14,163 nucleotides of DNA from Flavobacteriales bacterium UBA4660. GTDB lineage: Bacteria > Bacteroidota > Bacteroidia > Flavobacteriales_D > Sanyastnellaceae. The stretch is from contig DHLU01000001.1 in the NCBI GenBank assembly GCA_002405435.1, positions 1 to 14,163 on the forward strand. Reading direction: 5' to 3'. Below the pieces are notes generated by a model. That model was not told the origin of the DNA. It saw only the letters and a list, made by a program, of their open reading frames with translations, and searched no databases. Position 1 is the first letter of the stretch; each line of letters starts with the position of its first letter. The translations under genes and the position numbers were made by a program. Shown one piece after another: positions 5,512 through 13,301 of the stretch.

Positions 5512-8022
5512 ATGCGCCACTTAACTTCAATCCGACGGCCGTTATGGTTAGCCCTATTCTGTGCCGTTTTCTTCGCTTGCCGGTACAGCCGCACTCCGAA
5601 GGGCGACGATCAAGACACCGCCATGCGTCCCGAAGAGTGGCACATGCTTATACGCACATGGCCCGATGTGGAGTTTTCCGCCGGGGCCTGGCGAAATGCC
5701 CTGACGGAAGCCTGGCGCCAGTCAAGGGCATCTGCCGGGCGTTCGGAGGAAAGCTGGCAAACCGAAGGACCCGGCAACCTCGGGGGCAGGTTCAACTGCA
5801 TTGCAATAGATCCATCCAACACGTCAGTGATGTACGCCGGGGCGGCTACGGGCGGTTTGTTTAAGACCACAGACAACGGCGCCACCTGGAATCCGGTCTT
5901 TGATGCACAACCTTTTCTGGCCATCGGGGCCATTACCATCGATCCGCAAAACAGCAACCGAATCTGGGTCGGTACAGGAGACAAGAACATAAGCGGCTAC
6001 TGTTACACCGGCAACGGAATCTATCTCAGCGAAGACGGCGGTGTCACATGGACACACAAGGGGCTCGGACAACAATATATCATTGCCGATATAGCGGTGG
6101 ATCCGGGCGATTCAAACACCCTCTATGCCGCTGCCATGGGTAACCCCTTTCAACGCGACGAAAACCGGGGGCTCTACAAATCGACTGACGGCGGAATTAC
6201 CTGGCAGCAGATCCTCTACACAAGTGATGACAGCGGAGTGATAGATCTCGCCATGAGTCACGAAGATCCCCAGACGCTTTATGCTGCTACATACAACCGC
6301 ATTCGGACCAACTCTGAAATAGTCGCGGAAGGTGAAGAAGCGGGCATCTGGAAAACCACAGACGGGGGTGTAAGCTGGGCCGCGCTCTCCAATGGGTTGC
6401 CTTCCGGCGTTTTGGGCCGCACCGGAATTTGCATGTATCCCGGAGATGACAACAGGCTCTACGCTGTGGTGGTCGATACCACCTACAATGTGGAAGGCGT
6501 ATACAAAACTACCAACGGAGGTGAAAACTGGTCGGCACTGCCGACGGAAAGCCTGCCGGCATCGGTATATAGCAGCTTCGGATGGTATTTCGGAGAAGTT
6601 TTTGTCAATCCGGAAAATCCCGAGCAGGTGTACATCACCGGCGTCGACAGCTATACGATGACCGATGGCAGTACCTGGCAGCCCATCACGCCGCCTTGGT
6701 GGGAGTATATCGTACATGCCGATAGCCACGACATGGCCTTCATAGATGGAAGCAACATTGTGCTGTGCACCGATGGCGGTCTATACCGCACCTCCGACAA
6801 CTGCGAAAACTGGACCGACATCGACAATATTCCAGTCAACCAGTGTTACCACGTAATCGAAAATCCTGCTATACCAGAAGAGTACTGGGTGGGTGTGCAG
6901 GACAACGGCACGGCACGCGGAAACCTGTCGATGGTCAACAATTGGGAAAGGCTCTACGGAGGAGACGGATTTCAGGCGCGTATCAACCCGGATGACCCGC
7001 AAATCTCCTATGCGCAGACACAGTATGGTGGACTGGTCTATGACATCACGGGCCAGTTCCTTTTCACGGATTTTACCGCCGGTATCGATCCGGCAGACCG
7101 CACAGGATGGGACATGCCCTTCATTATGGGGCAGCAGGATCCGTATACAGTCTATTGCGGTACCTACCGGGTCTACAAAATGGAATCGGCCCCCTTCGGC
7201 ACCTGGGAGCCCATCAGCGGAGACCTCAGCGACGGACTTGACGAGTGGTTTGACCGCGTGCACACCATCACCACGCTGGCGGAATCTCCGGTCATCGAAA
7301 CCACCCTGTACGCGGGAACGGGCGACGGAAATGTCTGGGTAACCCAGGATGGAGGCAGCACCTGGACCGATATAACGGCGGGGCTCCCAGAGCGCTATGT
7401 CTCTCAGGTACTCGCGAGTCCCAATGAAGCGGCCAACGGTTATGTGACCCACAGTGGATACCGCGACAATGAACGCATTCCGCATATCCACAAATCGACC
7501 GACTACGGACAGACATGGACAGACATCAGCGGTGATCTTCCGCAGATGGCAGTGAATGATATACTTGTGGCGCCTGGCGATGAGAACCTGCTTTTTGCCG
7601 CTACCGATGACGGGGTGTATTACAGTGAAAACGCAGGCGAAAACTGGTTGCGGCTTGGCAATAACATGCCCATGATGCCGGTATTTGATATTGAATTTAA
7701 CAGCGATCGCTCACGTCTGGTAGCGGGCACCTTTGCCCGGTCGGTTCAGACCATCGACATCAGCAGCCTTATGCCTGAAGTGGTGCCTGTGCCGGAAACG
7801 CCGATGCACAGTCTCATCACGGGGGCCTCGATCGTATCAGACAGGCTGGTGGTATCAGGGTATCCGGATTACCGCATTTACGACACCGCTGGCAGGTGCA
7901 GGCTCTCGGGAAGGGCCAATGGCGAATCCATTTCCACTGATGCGCTGCCTCCCGGCCTGTACTTCCTGCATGCAGACCGGCCCGACGGCGAGTGCGTAGA
8001 GAAGTTTGTGGTGATGCGTTAA
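5512..8022 (+). CDS. Exported Asp-box (BNR/sortilin-like) beta-propeller protein with probable T9SS sorting domain
   Basis: Product of 836 residues. The N-terminus has a basic start, a hydrophobic stretch (about 11-22) and FFAC with Cys23, which would fit a lipoprotein signal as well as an ordinary one. EGPGNLGGRFNCIAIDPSN (85-103) is typical of secreted propeller proteins of this type. Nine Asp-boxes (S/T-x-D/N-x-G-x-x-W) were counted near 119, 173, 224, 282, 333, 427, 611, 662 and 705; the one at 427 (TSDNCENW) has Cys for Gly. Spacing suggests a large sortilin/VPS10-like propeller. Catalytic sialidase features were not recognised, so a binding or structural role is likelier. The last 70 residues (YRIYDTAGRCRLSG, then LPPGLYFLHA, ending VEKFVVMR) look like a divergent T9SS sorting domain, implying display on the cell surface. 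Its stop abuts the stop of the opposing ligase gene. Confidence 0.85.
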   Translation: MRHLTSIRRPLWLALFCAVFFACRYSRTPKGDDQDTAMRPEEWHMLIRTWPDVEFSAGAWRNALTEAWRQSRASAGRSEESWQTEGPGNLGGRFNCIAIDPSNTSVMYAGAATGGLFKTTDNGATWNPVFDAQPFLAIGAITIDPQNSNRIWVGTGDKNISGYCYTGNGIYLSEDGGVTWTHKGLGQQYIIADIAVDPGDSNTLYAAAMGNPFQRDENRGLYKSTDGGITWQQILYTSDDSGVIDLAMSHEDPQTLYAATYNRIRTNSEIVAEGEEAGIWKTTDGGVSWAALSNGLPSGVLGRTGICMYPGDDNRLYAVVVDTTYNVEGVYKTTNGGENWSALPTESLPASVYSSFGWYFGEVFVNPENPEQVYITGVDSYTMTDGSTWQPITPPWWEYIVHADSHDMAFIDGSNIVLCTDGGLYRTSDNCENWTDIDNIPVNQCYHVIENPAIPEEYWVGVQDNGTARGNLSMVNNWERLYGGDGFQARINPDDPQISYAQTQYGGLVYDITGQFLFTDFTAGIDPADRTGWDMPFIMGQQDPYTVYCGTYRVYKMESAPFGTWEPISGDLSDGLDEWFDRVHTITTLAESPVIETTLYAGTGDGNVWVTQDGGSTWTDITAGLPERYVSQVLASPNEAANGYVTHSGYRDNERIPHIHKSTDYGQTWTDISGDLPQMAVNDILVAPGDENLLFAATDDGVYYSENAGENWLRLGNNMPMMPVFDIEFNSDRSRLVAGTFARSVQTIDISSLMPEVVPVPETPMHSLITGASIVSDRLVVSGYPDYRIYDTAGRCRLSGRANGESISTDALPPGLYFLHADRPDGECVEKFVVMR

Positions 8023-8042
8023 TTAATGCGGTAAGCTTTTTT
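8015..8042 (+). terminator. Palindrome holding both convergent stop codons, followed by a T-run
   Basis: TGCGTTAATTAATGCG (8015-8030) is a near-perfect palindrome centred between 8022 and 8023. The plus-strand gene ends with TAA at 8020-8022 and the minus-strand gene with TAA read from 8025 to 8023. Six T at 8037-8042 follow on the plus strand after a six-base spacer. As RNA the stem has six pairs including two G-U, so it is at best a weak terminator. Confidence 0.3.
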
Positions 8043-9498
8043 CTTCCTGCGTTTCGGCGCGTTGAGATTGCTTCATCTTCAGGTCTGCAGCCACCATCAT
8101 GGCGATAAACGCCCAGAACGGAACCGAGGCCTTGTCGGTATCGAGGTAGTTGTTGAGTGTGCCATGGATAAAATACGTCATCAGGCCGAGGTAAACGGAA
8201 GTGATGAGTATGCGTTCCTGAAGATTTTTCATGCGGAAGAATAGCCTGAAGCCCAGTGACGATACCAACAGTACGAGTGACACCATGATGAGCATACCCG
8301 GAAGCCCCTGCTCGCTGAGCGGGCCCAGGTACTCGCTGTGGGCATTGCCTCCGTCACCCACGTTGGTGCTGATGATGGTGCGGTCTGCCGAACGCTGGAA
8401 AGGTGCGTAGACAAATTGGTATGTGCCCGGACCCCATCCGAAAACAGGTCTTTCTTTAAACATTTCCCACGCACAGTTCCAACGGTTGAGCCGTTCCAGG
8501 TTAGATGCGTCGCTGGAAACATTAGATACCGAAGAAATGTGTTCGTCAAGACGGTCGCTGGATTCCTGCTTATTGCGTTGCAAGGAGACCTGGATGTCTT
8601 CCCAACCCGCATAGACCAGTCCGCCTGAAAGGGCAAGGCCCAGCACGGCTGACCGGAGCGGTATGCGCAAAACCAAAAGCATGAGCACTCCGGCTGCGCC
8701 GAATATGCTGAGCCATGCCGCGCGGGTGTAGGAGAATACAATGCCGGTGACCAGAATGACCATGCCGATTGACAGCAGCATGCGCAGTGCCGGCCCTGTT
8801 TTTTTCTGAAGAAGCATGCCTGCCAGTACCGGAAAGAACATGGCGAGTACCGCCCCATAGCTGGTGTGGTCTTTAAACAACGGCTCCATTACCCAGTGCG
8901 ACGATTCTTTGTCGAAGCCATAGGAAGCGTGGCGGGTAACCGTATACAAGATGACGCCAAACAACGGAGGCAGGTAGGCCAATTTGAACCAGCGCGACTT
9001 CTTTTCATCCAAAAAAACATGAACCCCCAGAAAATAATAAGGCACAATGAACCAAAGCCTGGCCAGTATGAATTTGACGGAGACGAGCGGAAACGCGCTG
9101 GTAATGGCCGTGAGCGCCATCCATACGATGTAGATATAGAGCAGGATTGAAATCGGATGGGTGAAGATGCGCCGGTCGATGTGCGAGGCAGAGAGCAGTT
9201 TTAAAACGGCCAGCAGAAGGATACCGAAGAGCAGGGGTTCCGTCGGCAAGTACATGCCTACGCCTCCGATGCCGAGGTCTTCCAGGTTGATGGAAACCGG
9301 CACGCAGGCGGCGATGACAAGCAGCAATATATCCAGACGGTAAATCGCCATCCAGACGACACCGAGCACGACCGGTAACACAGCGGTATAATAGAACTCC
9401 TGGTAAATACTAACCCCCAATATGGCCAGGTACAGGGCTGAGCAACCATAAAGCCAACGCTTCTGACGTTCGGAAACTACGGTGCGTTGGGCTGACAT
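8023..9498 (-). CDS. O-antigen ligase / polymerase family membrane protein (Wzy_C type)
   Basis: Product of 491 residues with about ten to twelve hydrophobic segments, an inner-membrane protein. It carries the Wzy_C hallmarks: SYTRAAW at 256-262 with Arg259, a large periplasmic loop with NCAWEMFKERPVFGWGPGTY (341-360), and NAHSEYLGPLSEQGLPG (385-401) with His387. The family includes WaaL ligases, which join O-antigen to lipid A-core, and Wzy-type polymerases; sequence alone does not separate them. The C-terminal tail (about 473-491) is charged and cytoplasmic. It is the last gene of a leftward cluster, starting three bases after the Wzz-like gene ends, so translational coupling is likely. With a Wzz-like protein and two flippases beside it, a role in O-antigen, capsule or exopolysaccharide assembly is well supported. 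Confidence 0.88.
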   Translation of the reverse strand: MSAQRTVVSERQKRWLYGCSALYLAILGVSIYQEFYYTAVLPVVLGVVWMAIYRLDILLLVIAACVPVSINLEDLGIGGVGMYLPTEPLLFGILLLAVLKLLSASHIDRRIFTHPISILLYIYIVWMALTAITSAFPLVSVKFILARLWFIVPYYFLGVHVFLDEKKSRWFKLAYLPPLFGVILYTVTRHASYGFDKESSHWVMEPLFKDHTSYGAVLAMFFPVLAGMLLQKKTGPALRMLLSIGMVILVTGIVFSYTRAAWLSIFGAAGVLMLLVLRIPLRSAVLGLALSGGLVYAGWEDIQVSLQRNKQESSDRLDEHISSVSNVSSDASNLERLNRWNCAWEMFKERPVFGWGPGTYQFVYAPFQRSADRTIISTNVGDGGNAHSEYLGPLSEQGLPGMLIMVSLVLLVSSLGFRLFFRMKNLQERILITSVYLGLMTYFIHGTLNNYLDTDKASVPFWAFIAMMVAADLKMKQSQRAETQEEKSLPH

Positions 9499-9501
9499 GG
9501 C

Positions 9502-10524
9502 TCAGAGATAACCCTGCGTACGGAGGGATTTCAGGTTGTCCCATACCAGCAGCAGAATAAAGGCCAGCACAAAGGCCGAGGCTGTGCTCATGGCCACAAT
9601 CAACCAGCGGATGGGATAGGATTTTTTGTCGCTTGCAGCGGCATAGTCAACCACAAACTTGGACGGCAGTTTTGACTCCACGTCAATCTTCATCAATTCG
9701 TACCGTTTTTTCAGAATGGCCTCCCGTTCGTAGGTGCTTTCAATCATCGTTTCCAGTTTGGTATATACATTTCCATACTGCGAAAGGGTGTCCATCTGCA
9801 TCTTGAGCATCTTGGCCTGTGCCAGGCGGCCTTCGTTGATTGCGGTGGCATACTGTTCATTCAGGCCTTCAATCTGGGTGATGTAGTCATAGACACCCAG
9901 CCGCCGCAGGCTTGCCATCGAATCTTCCAGCAGTTTGATTTCTTCCTGAAGGTTTTTGTAGGAATTATCTGCGTACTGAAAGGCCTGGAGAGCGCGTTCG
10001 TTGCGCAGCTGGTTGCTTACAGTGTCGGTGAGGGCGGCAATGTCGTTGGCGATATCGCGGGCCCGCTCCGGTTTTTTGTCCAGCACCTGCACCTCAATGG
10101 ACATAAACTTCGTCATTCTGGAACTTACGTTGCTATAATATTCGCGGGTCATCAGCGCATTGGCTCCCCGGGCATCACGCGGAATATCATAGTGCGTCCA
10201 GAGGTCATATTTTTCTATGATTCGGTTGCGGATCTTATCGCTGTTGATAATCTGCAGCAGGCGCTCAGCATCCTCTTCTTCCCCGTAGGCAAGCACGTCT
10301 TCCTTTTTGACTTCCTCCAGCAGCTGTTCGCCGAAGGAGTTTTGCGGTACGGCCAGCATTACTACGGTAGACTTATATTTTTCCTGAATCAGCAGCGAAA
10401 CGCCCGCAGACAGGACGGCAGCCGCAGCCGTAATGATTACGAGGGGTTTTCGCCAGCGGTAGAGCAGTACCAGGAGGTTGGTCGATTGCAGCGGATTGAC
10501 TGGGGTAGCTTCTGGTGGTTGCAT
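9502..10524 (-). CDS. Wzz/GumC-type polysaccharide chain-length determinant protein
   Basis: Product of 340 residues with the classical two-membrane-segment layout: a first segment at about 27-46, a long periplasmic part with extended helices (about 150-285, including a coiled-coil-like stretch at 165-205 and 255-285), and a second segment at about 305-327. The N-terminal part after the first segment (EKYKSTVVMLAV, 48-59) is the conserved Wzz beta region, and Pro304 precedes the second segment, though the full proline-rich motif is not evident. No tyrosine kinase domain is attached. Members of this family set the length of polymer made by Wzy-dependent systems. It lies between the flippase (55 bases upstream on its strand) and the ligase (three bases downstream), as expected for one operon. 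Confidence 0.87.
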   Translation of the reverse strand: MQPPEATPVNPLQSTNLLVLLYRWRKPLVIITAAAAVLSAGVSLLIQEKYKSTVVMLAVPQNSFGEQLLEEVKKEDVLAYGEEEDAERLLQIINSDKIRNRIIEKYDLWTHYDIPRDARGANALMTREYYSNVSSRMTKFMSIEVQVLDKKPERARDIANDIAALTDTVSNQLRNERALQAFQYADNSYKNLQEEIKLLEDSMASLRRLGVYDYITQIEGLNEQYATAINEGRLAQAKMLKMQMDTLSQYGNVYTKLETMIESTYEREAILKKRYELMKIDVESKLPSKFVVDYAAASDKKSYPIRWLIVAMSTASAFVLAFILLLVWDNLKSLRTQGYL

Positions 10525-10579
10525 GAAGGTCAGGGAATCTTAATAACTGGGTTTTGGGTCAAAATTAAGGCAGAGTCAC

Positions 10580-12013
10580 TCAGTCGTCTTCCCGGCGCAT
10601 GGCGGCTGCCAGCCTTGCAGGGTTTACCATCCGTGTAACAAAGGCCAGTACAATGCCTGTGAGCAGGATGCAGAGGCAGGCCACAAGGTCAGACAAGGCG
10701 CTGCGGGTGATCAGCCAGGAAAAAAGCAGCAGCAGGAGGGTAAATGCTGCGAGTCTGGGCGTGATTACCGGTGTCCGGTTGACCTTCCGCCTGACAAGCC
10801 AGACCTGCACAGTAACCACCAGGCCCTGGGTGGCTACGTTGGCTATGGCGGCGCCCTCAGGACCCATGGCGGGAATCAGCAAGGTGTTTAAGACGGCGTT
10901 GAGTACCATGCCTGTAAAGGCAGTCCACAGCAGGCTTTTTAGTGCTCCCTTGGCGGTCAGCAGGCTTCCGAAAATGTACTGGAGTGAAAAGAGCAATACG
11001 CCGGCCATCAGCAGGTGAAAGGAGGGCCTTGCTTCTGCGATACTATGGTCGTAAAACAGCGAGAGCACGTAGCCGCTTTTAAACCAGGCAATCGAGCACA
11101 CCACCAGCGCGCCGCTGAACAGCAGCCGGAAGGCCTGCGACATGAGCGGACCGGTATCCTCATCTTTTTTCAGCATGCGTGAATACATCGGAAGGAGCAG
11201 GCTTGCAAAGAGGTATGCCATCATATTGAAGGCTTCGTAGAACCGGAATGCCATGGCATAAATACCTGAGTCGTGCGGACTCCGCCAGCGCTCCAGCATT
11301 ACGGAGTCTAAGCGGTAGGCCACAGCCGAAAAAAATATCAGCAGGGCATAGGGGCTGCTTTCTTTGAGCACGGCGCGAAAAAAAACAGGATCCCATGAGA
11401 GCCTCAGACGGCCCGCATGCCGCATGACCATAAACATGGCAACGGCACAGGCAGCGGCATACGCGCCCGCCTGCCCCCACACGAGCCAGCGAATGTCAAA
11501 CCGGTCGCCGCCCAGCCCGGTCCACAACAGCAGCGACATGGCGGCTGCCAGCAGCAGGCGGTCGAGTACCGACAACAGGCTGTCTTCCCTGAACCGGTGA
11601 AGTCCGGCGAGATTTGAACGCAGAAAGAGCAGGAGTGATGCCAGTACCTGCGACAATGCCAGTATCGCCAGTATCGCCATCTCCGTGCCCCGGTAATTCA
11701 GCACAAAGCCGCATACCAGGCACACAACAATGAATAAGGCCGAGAGGCAGAGCCGCAGGGTGAAGATGTATCCGAAATGTTTTTGGAGCAACTGGCTGTT
11801 GCGCGCAATGTGCCGGGTGTTCCAGTTGGTGATGCCCAGGTCAGGGATAATGTTGAGAATGAAGGAAAAACTGATCAGTGCGAAATAGGTGCCAAAGGCA
11901 TGGGCACCCACCCGGTTTTGTATCTCGGCCTCCACTACCAGCAGGTAGAAAGGCTTGACCAGCAGGTTGAGTCCCAGCAACAATACCAGGTTGGAGAGAA
12001 AACGCGGCTGCAT
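10580..12013 (-). CDS. Polysaccharide flippase (Wzx/PST-type, MOP superfamily)
   Basis: Product of 477 residues with about twelve to fourteen predicted membrane segments, an inner-membrane lipid-linked oligosaccharide exporter by family. The N-terminal part (LLLGLNLLVKPFYLLVVEAE, then GAHAFGTYFALISFSFILNI and DLGITNWNTRHIARN near 57-71) matches a flippase type I associate with Bacteroidota. The second half has the usual repeat of the fold (SPYALLIFFSAVAYRLDSVML, about 215-235; AMGPEGAAIANVATQGLVV, about 377-395). It is the first gene of the leftward cluster and its start faces the glycosyltransferase across 139 bases. Substrate is unknown. The product ends in a charged REDD tail. A second, different flippase is encoded to the right. 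Confidence 0.87.
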   Translation of the reverse strand: MQPRFLSNLVLLLGLNLLVKPFYLLVVEAEIQNRVGAHAFGTYFALISFSFILNIIPDLGITNWNTRHIARNSQLLQKHFGYIFTLRLCLSALFIVVCLVCGFVLNYRGTEMAILAILALSQVLASLLLFLRSNLAGLHRFREDSLLSVLDRLLLAAAMSLLLWTGLGGDRFDIRWLVWGQAGAYAAACAVAMFMVMRHAGRLRLSWDPVFFRAVLKESSPYALLIFFSAVAYRLDSVMLERWRSPHDSGIYAMAFRFYEAFNMMAYLFASLLLPMYSRMLKKDEDTGPLMSQAFRLLFSGALVVCSIAWFKSGYVLSLFYDHSIAEARPSFHLLMAGVLLFSLQYIFGSLLTAKGALKSLLWTAFTGMVLNAVLNTLLIPAMGPEGAAIANVATQGLVVTVQVWLVRRKVNRTPVITPRLAAFTLLLLLFSWLITRSALSDLVACLCILLTGIVLAFVTRMVNPARLAAAMRREDD

Positions 12014-12152
12014 CAGGGCGCAAGATACGGCTGCACTGGAAAGGCCGGCTGCGCTGTACCGGCATATTCAACCCCCGCAACGGATGCGGATGGGGCCATT
12101 TTTTTGCCAAAAGTTACATTTATCCCCGTTCTGTCAGAGATTCGCAGGCACT
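12014..12152. promoter_or_regulatory. Divergent promoter region of the polysaccharide locus
   Basis: These 139 bases separate the leftward flippase operon from the rightward glycosyltransferase and must supply promoters both ways. On the plus strand TACATTTA (12115-12122) resembles TAnnTTTG and lies about 30 bases before the ATG at 12153, but no TTTG is found at the usual -33 distance; the TTTTTTG at 12100-12106 is too close. On the minus strand no good candidate was seen. Apart from short GC palindromes (GGCCGGC near 12041) nothing else is apparent. Confidence 0.4.
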
Positions 12153-13301
12153 ATGATCATTGCCGTTGATACCCGGCTGTTGCTGCACGGTAAGCTGGAT
12201 GGAATAGGTTGGTTCACCCGTGAGAACTTTGAAAGGATTACCCGCCGGCATCCCGGACATACCTTTCACTTCATCTTTGACCGTCCATACCATTCCTCAT
12301 TTGTATTCGGCAAAAATGTAATTCCGCACGTGCTGCCTCCCCAGGCAAGGCACCCCCTGCTGTTTAGGGTGTGGTACGATTTCTCGCTCCCCCGGCTGCT
12401 GAGGCGCATCAGGCCCGACCTGCTTGTTTGTCCGGGTCCGGTCGCCTCCCTCAAGACGCAGGTGCCTCAGCTTGTGGTGCTGCATGACCTGAATTTTGAG
12501 CACTTCCCCGGTGATCTCAGGCCGGCTCATTCGCGTTATTACCGGAAATTTTCACGGCGCTGGGCGCAAGAGGCCACACGCATTGCCACCGTAAGCGAAT
12601 TCAGCAAGTCTGATATCATAAGCACCTACGGAATATCCGCTGAGAAAATTGACGTCGTGTACAACGGTGCTGCAGAGCGGTTCAGGCCCCTCACCGCAAC
12701 GGAGGCAGGTCAGGTGCGCGCAGCATACACCTCGGGCCAACCGTATTTCCTCTTTCTCAGTTCCATCCTGCCGCGAAAAAACCTTCACCGCTTACTCAGG
12801 GCCTTTGGCCAGTTCAGGCAGCAGTCAGGGTTGCCCTACAAACTGGTAGTGGCTGGCAATCCGTATCACCCCACTGATGCCGTGACCAGGGCACTGGCTG
12901 AAATGCCCTGCAGGGAAGATGTTGTGTTCACCGGTCACCTCAGGTCCGAAGAACTTCCCCGGGTCATCGGCGCAGCCCGCGGACTGGCCTACGTGAGTTA
13001 TTTCGAAGGCTTTGGCATTCCCATCGTGGAAGCGTTTCGTGCAGGGGTGCCCGTTGTTACTTCCAATGTCACGGCCATGCCTGAGATTGCGGCAGGCGCA
13101 GCCCTGCTTGTTGACCCTATGTCGGTGGATGATATCACCGGTGCATTGAAGCGGCTGGCTACCGATGATTTTCTTTGCCAGCACCTCATCGAAAAAGGAC
13201 ACGAAAGGGCCGGCATGTTTACCTGGGACCGCACCGCAGACCTGCTCTGGCAGAGCATGATGCGCGCTGCCGGAAAGGATGGAATACCCCAAGCGCCATG
13301 A
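12153..13301 (+). CDS. Glycosyltransferase family 4 protein
   Basis: Product of 382 residues, cytosolic or membrane-associated. Start MIIAVDTRLLLHGKLDGIGW at 12153 begins the first Rossmann strand and is the family's usual beginning; the same frame is open further left but that part overlaps the divergent spacer. The N-terminal acceptor domain includes GIGWFTREN (17-25) and LVVLHDLNFEHFP (107-119). The C-terminal GT-B domain has LSSILPRKNLHRLLRAF (202-218) with Lys209 and the E-x7-E motif FEGFGIPIVEAF (284-295, Glu285 and Glu293), which together hold the nucleotide-sugar, then TSNVTAMPEIAAGAALLVDP (303-322). It resembles mannosyl- or similar hexosyltransferases, but donor and acceptor cannot be read from sequence. 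Its stop overlaps the start of the next flippase (ATGA), so the two are translationally coupled. Confidence 0.92.
   Translation: MIIAVDTRLLLHGKLDGIGWFTRENFERITRRHPGHTFHFIFDRPYHSSFVFGKNVIPHVLPPQARHPLLFRVWYDFSLPRLLRRIRPDLLVCPGPVASLKTQVPQLVVLHDLNFEHFPGDLRPAHSRYYRKFSRRWAQEATRIATVSEFSKSDIISTYGISAEKIDVVYNGAAERFRPLTATEAGQVRAAYTSGQPYFLFLSSILPRKNLHRLLRAFGQFRQQSGLPYKLVVAGNPYHPTDAVTRALAEMPCREDVVFTGHLRSEELPRVIGAARGLAYVSYFEGFGIPIVEAFRAGVPVVTSNVTAMPEIAAGAALLVDPMSVDDITGALKRLATDDFLCQHLIEKGHERAGMFTWDRTADLLWQSMMRAAGKDGIPQAP

Noticed and set aside
6781..7491. A 236-codon minus-strand frame, with another at 6112-6729.
   Set aside because: Both are antisense to the Asp-box propeller gene, whose repeats explain open reading on the other strand.
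12100..12122. TTTTTTG plus TACATTTA as a complete -33/-7 promoter for the glycosyltransferase.
   Set aside because: The two elements are only about eight bases apart, while Bacteroidota promoters need about 19; only the -7-like part is kept as weak.
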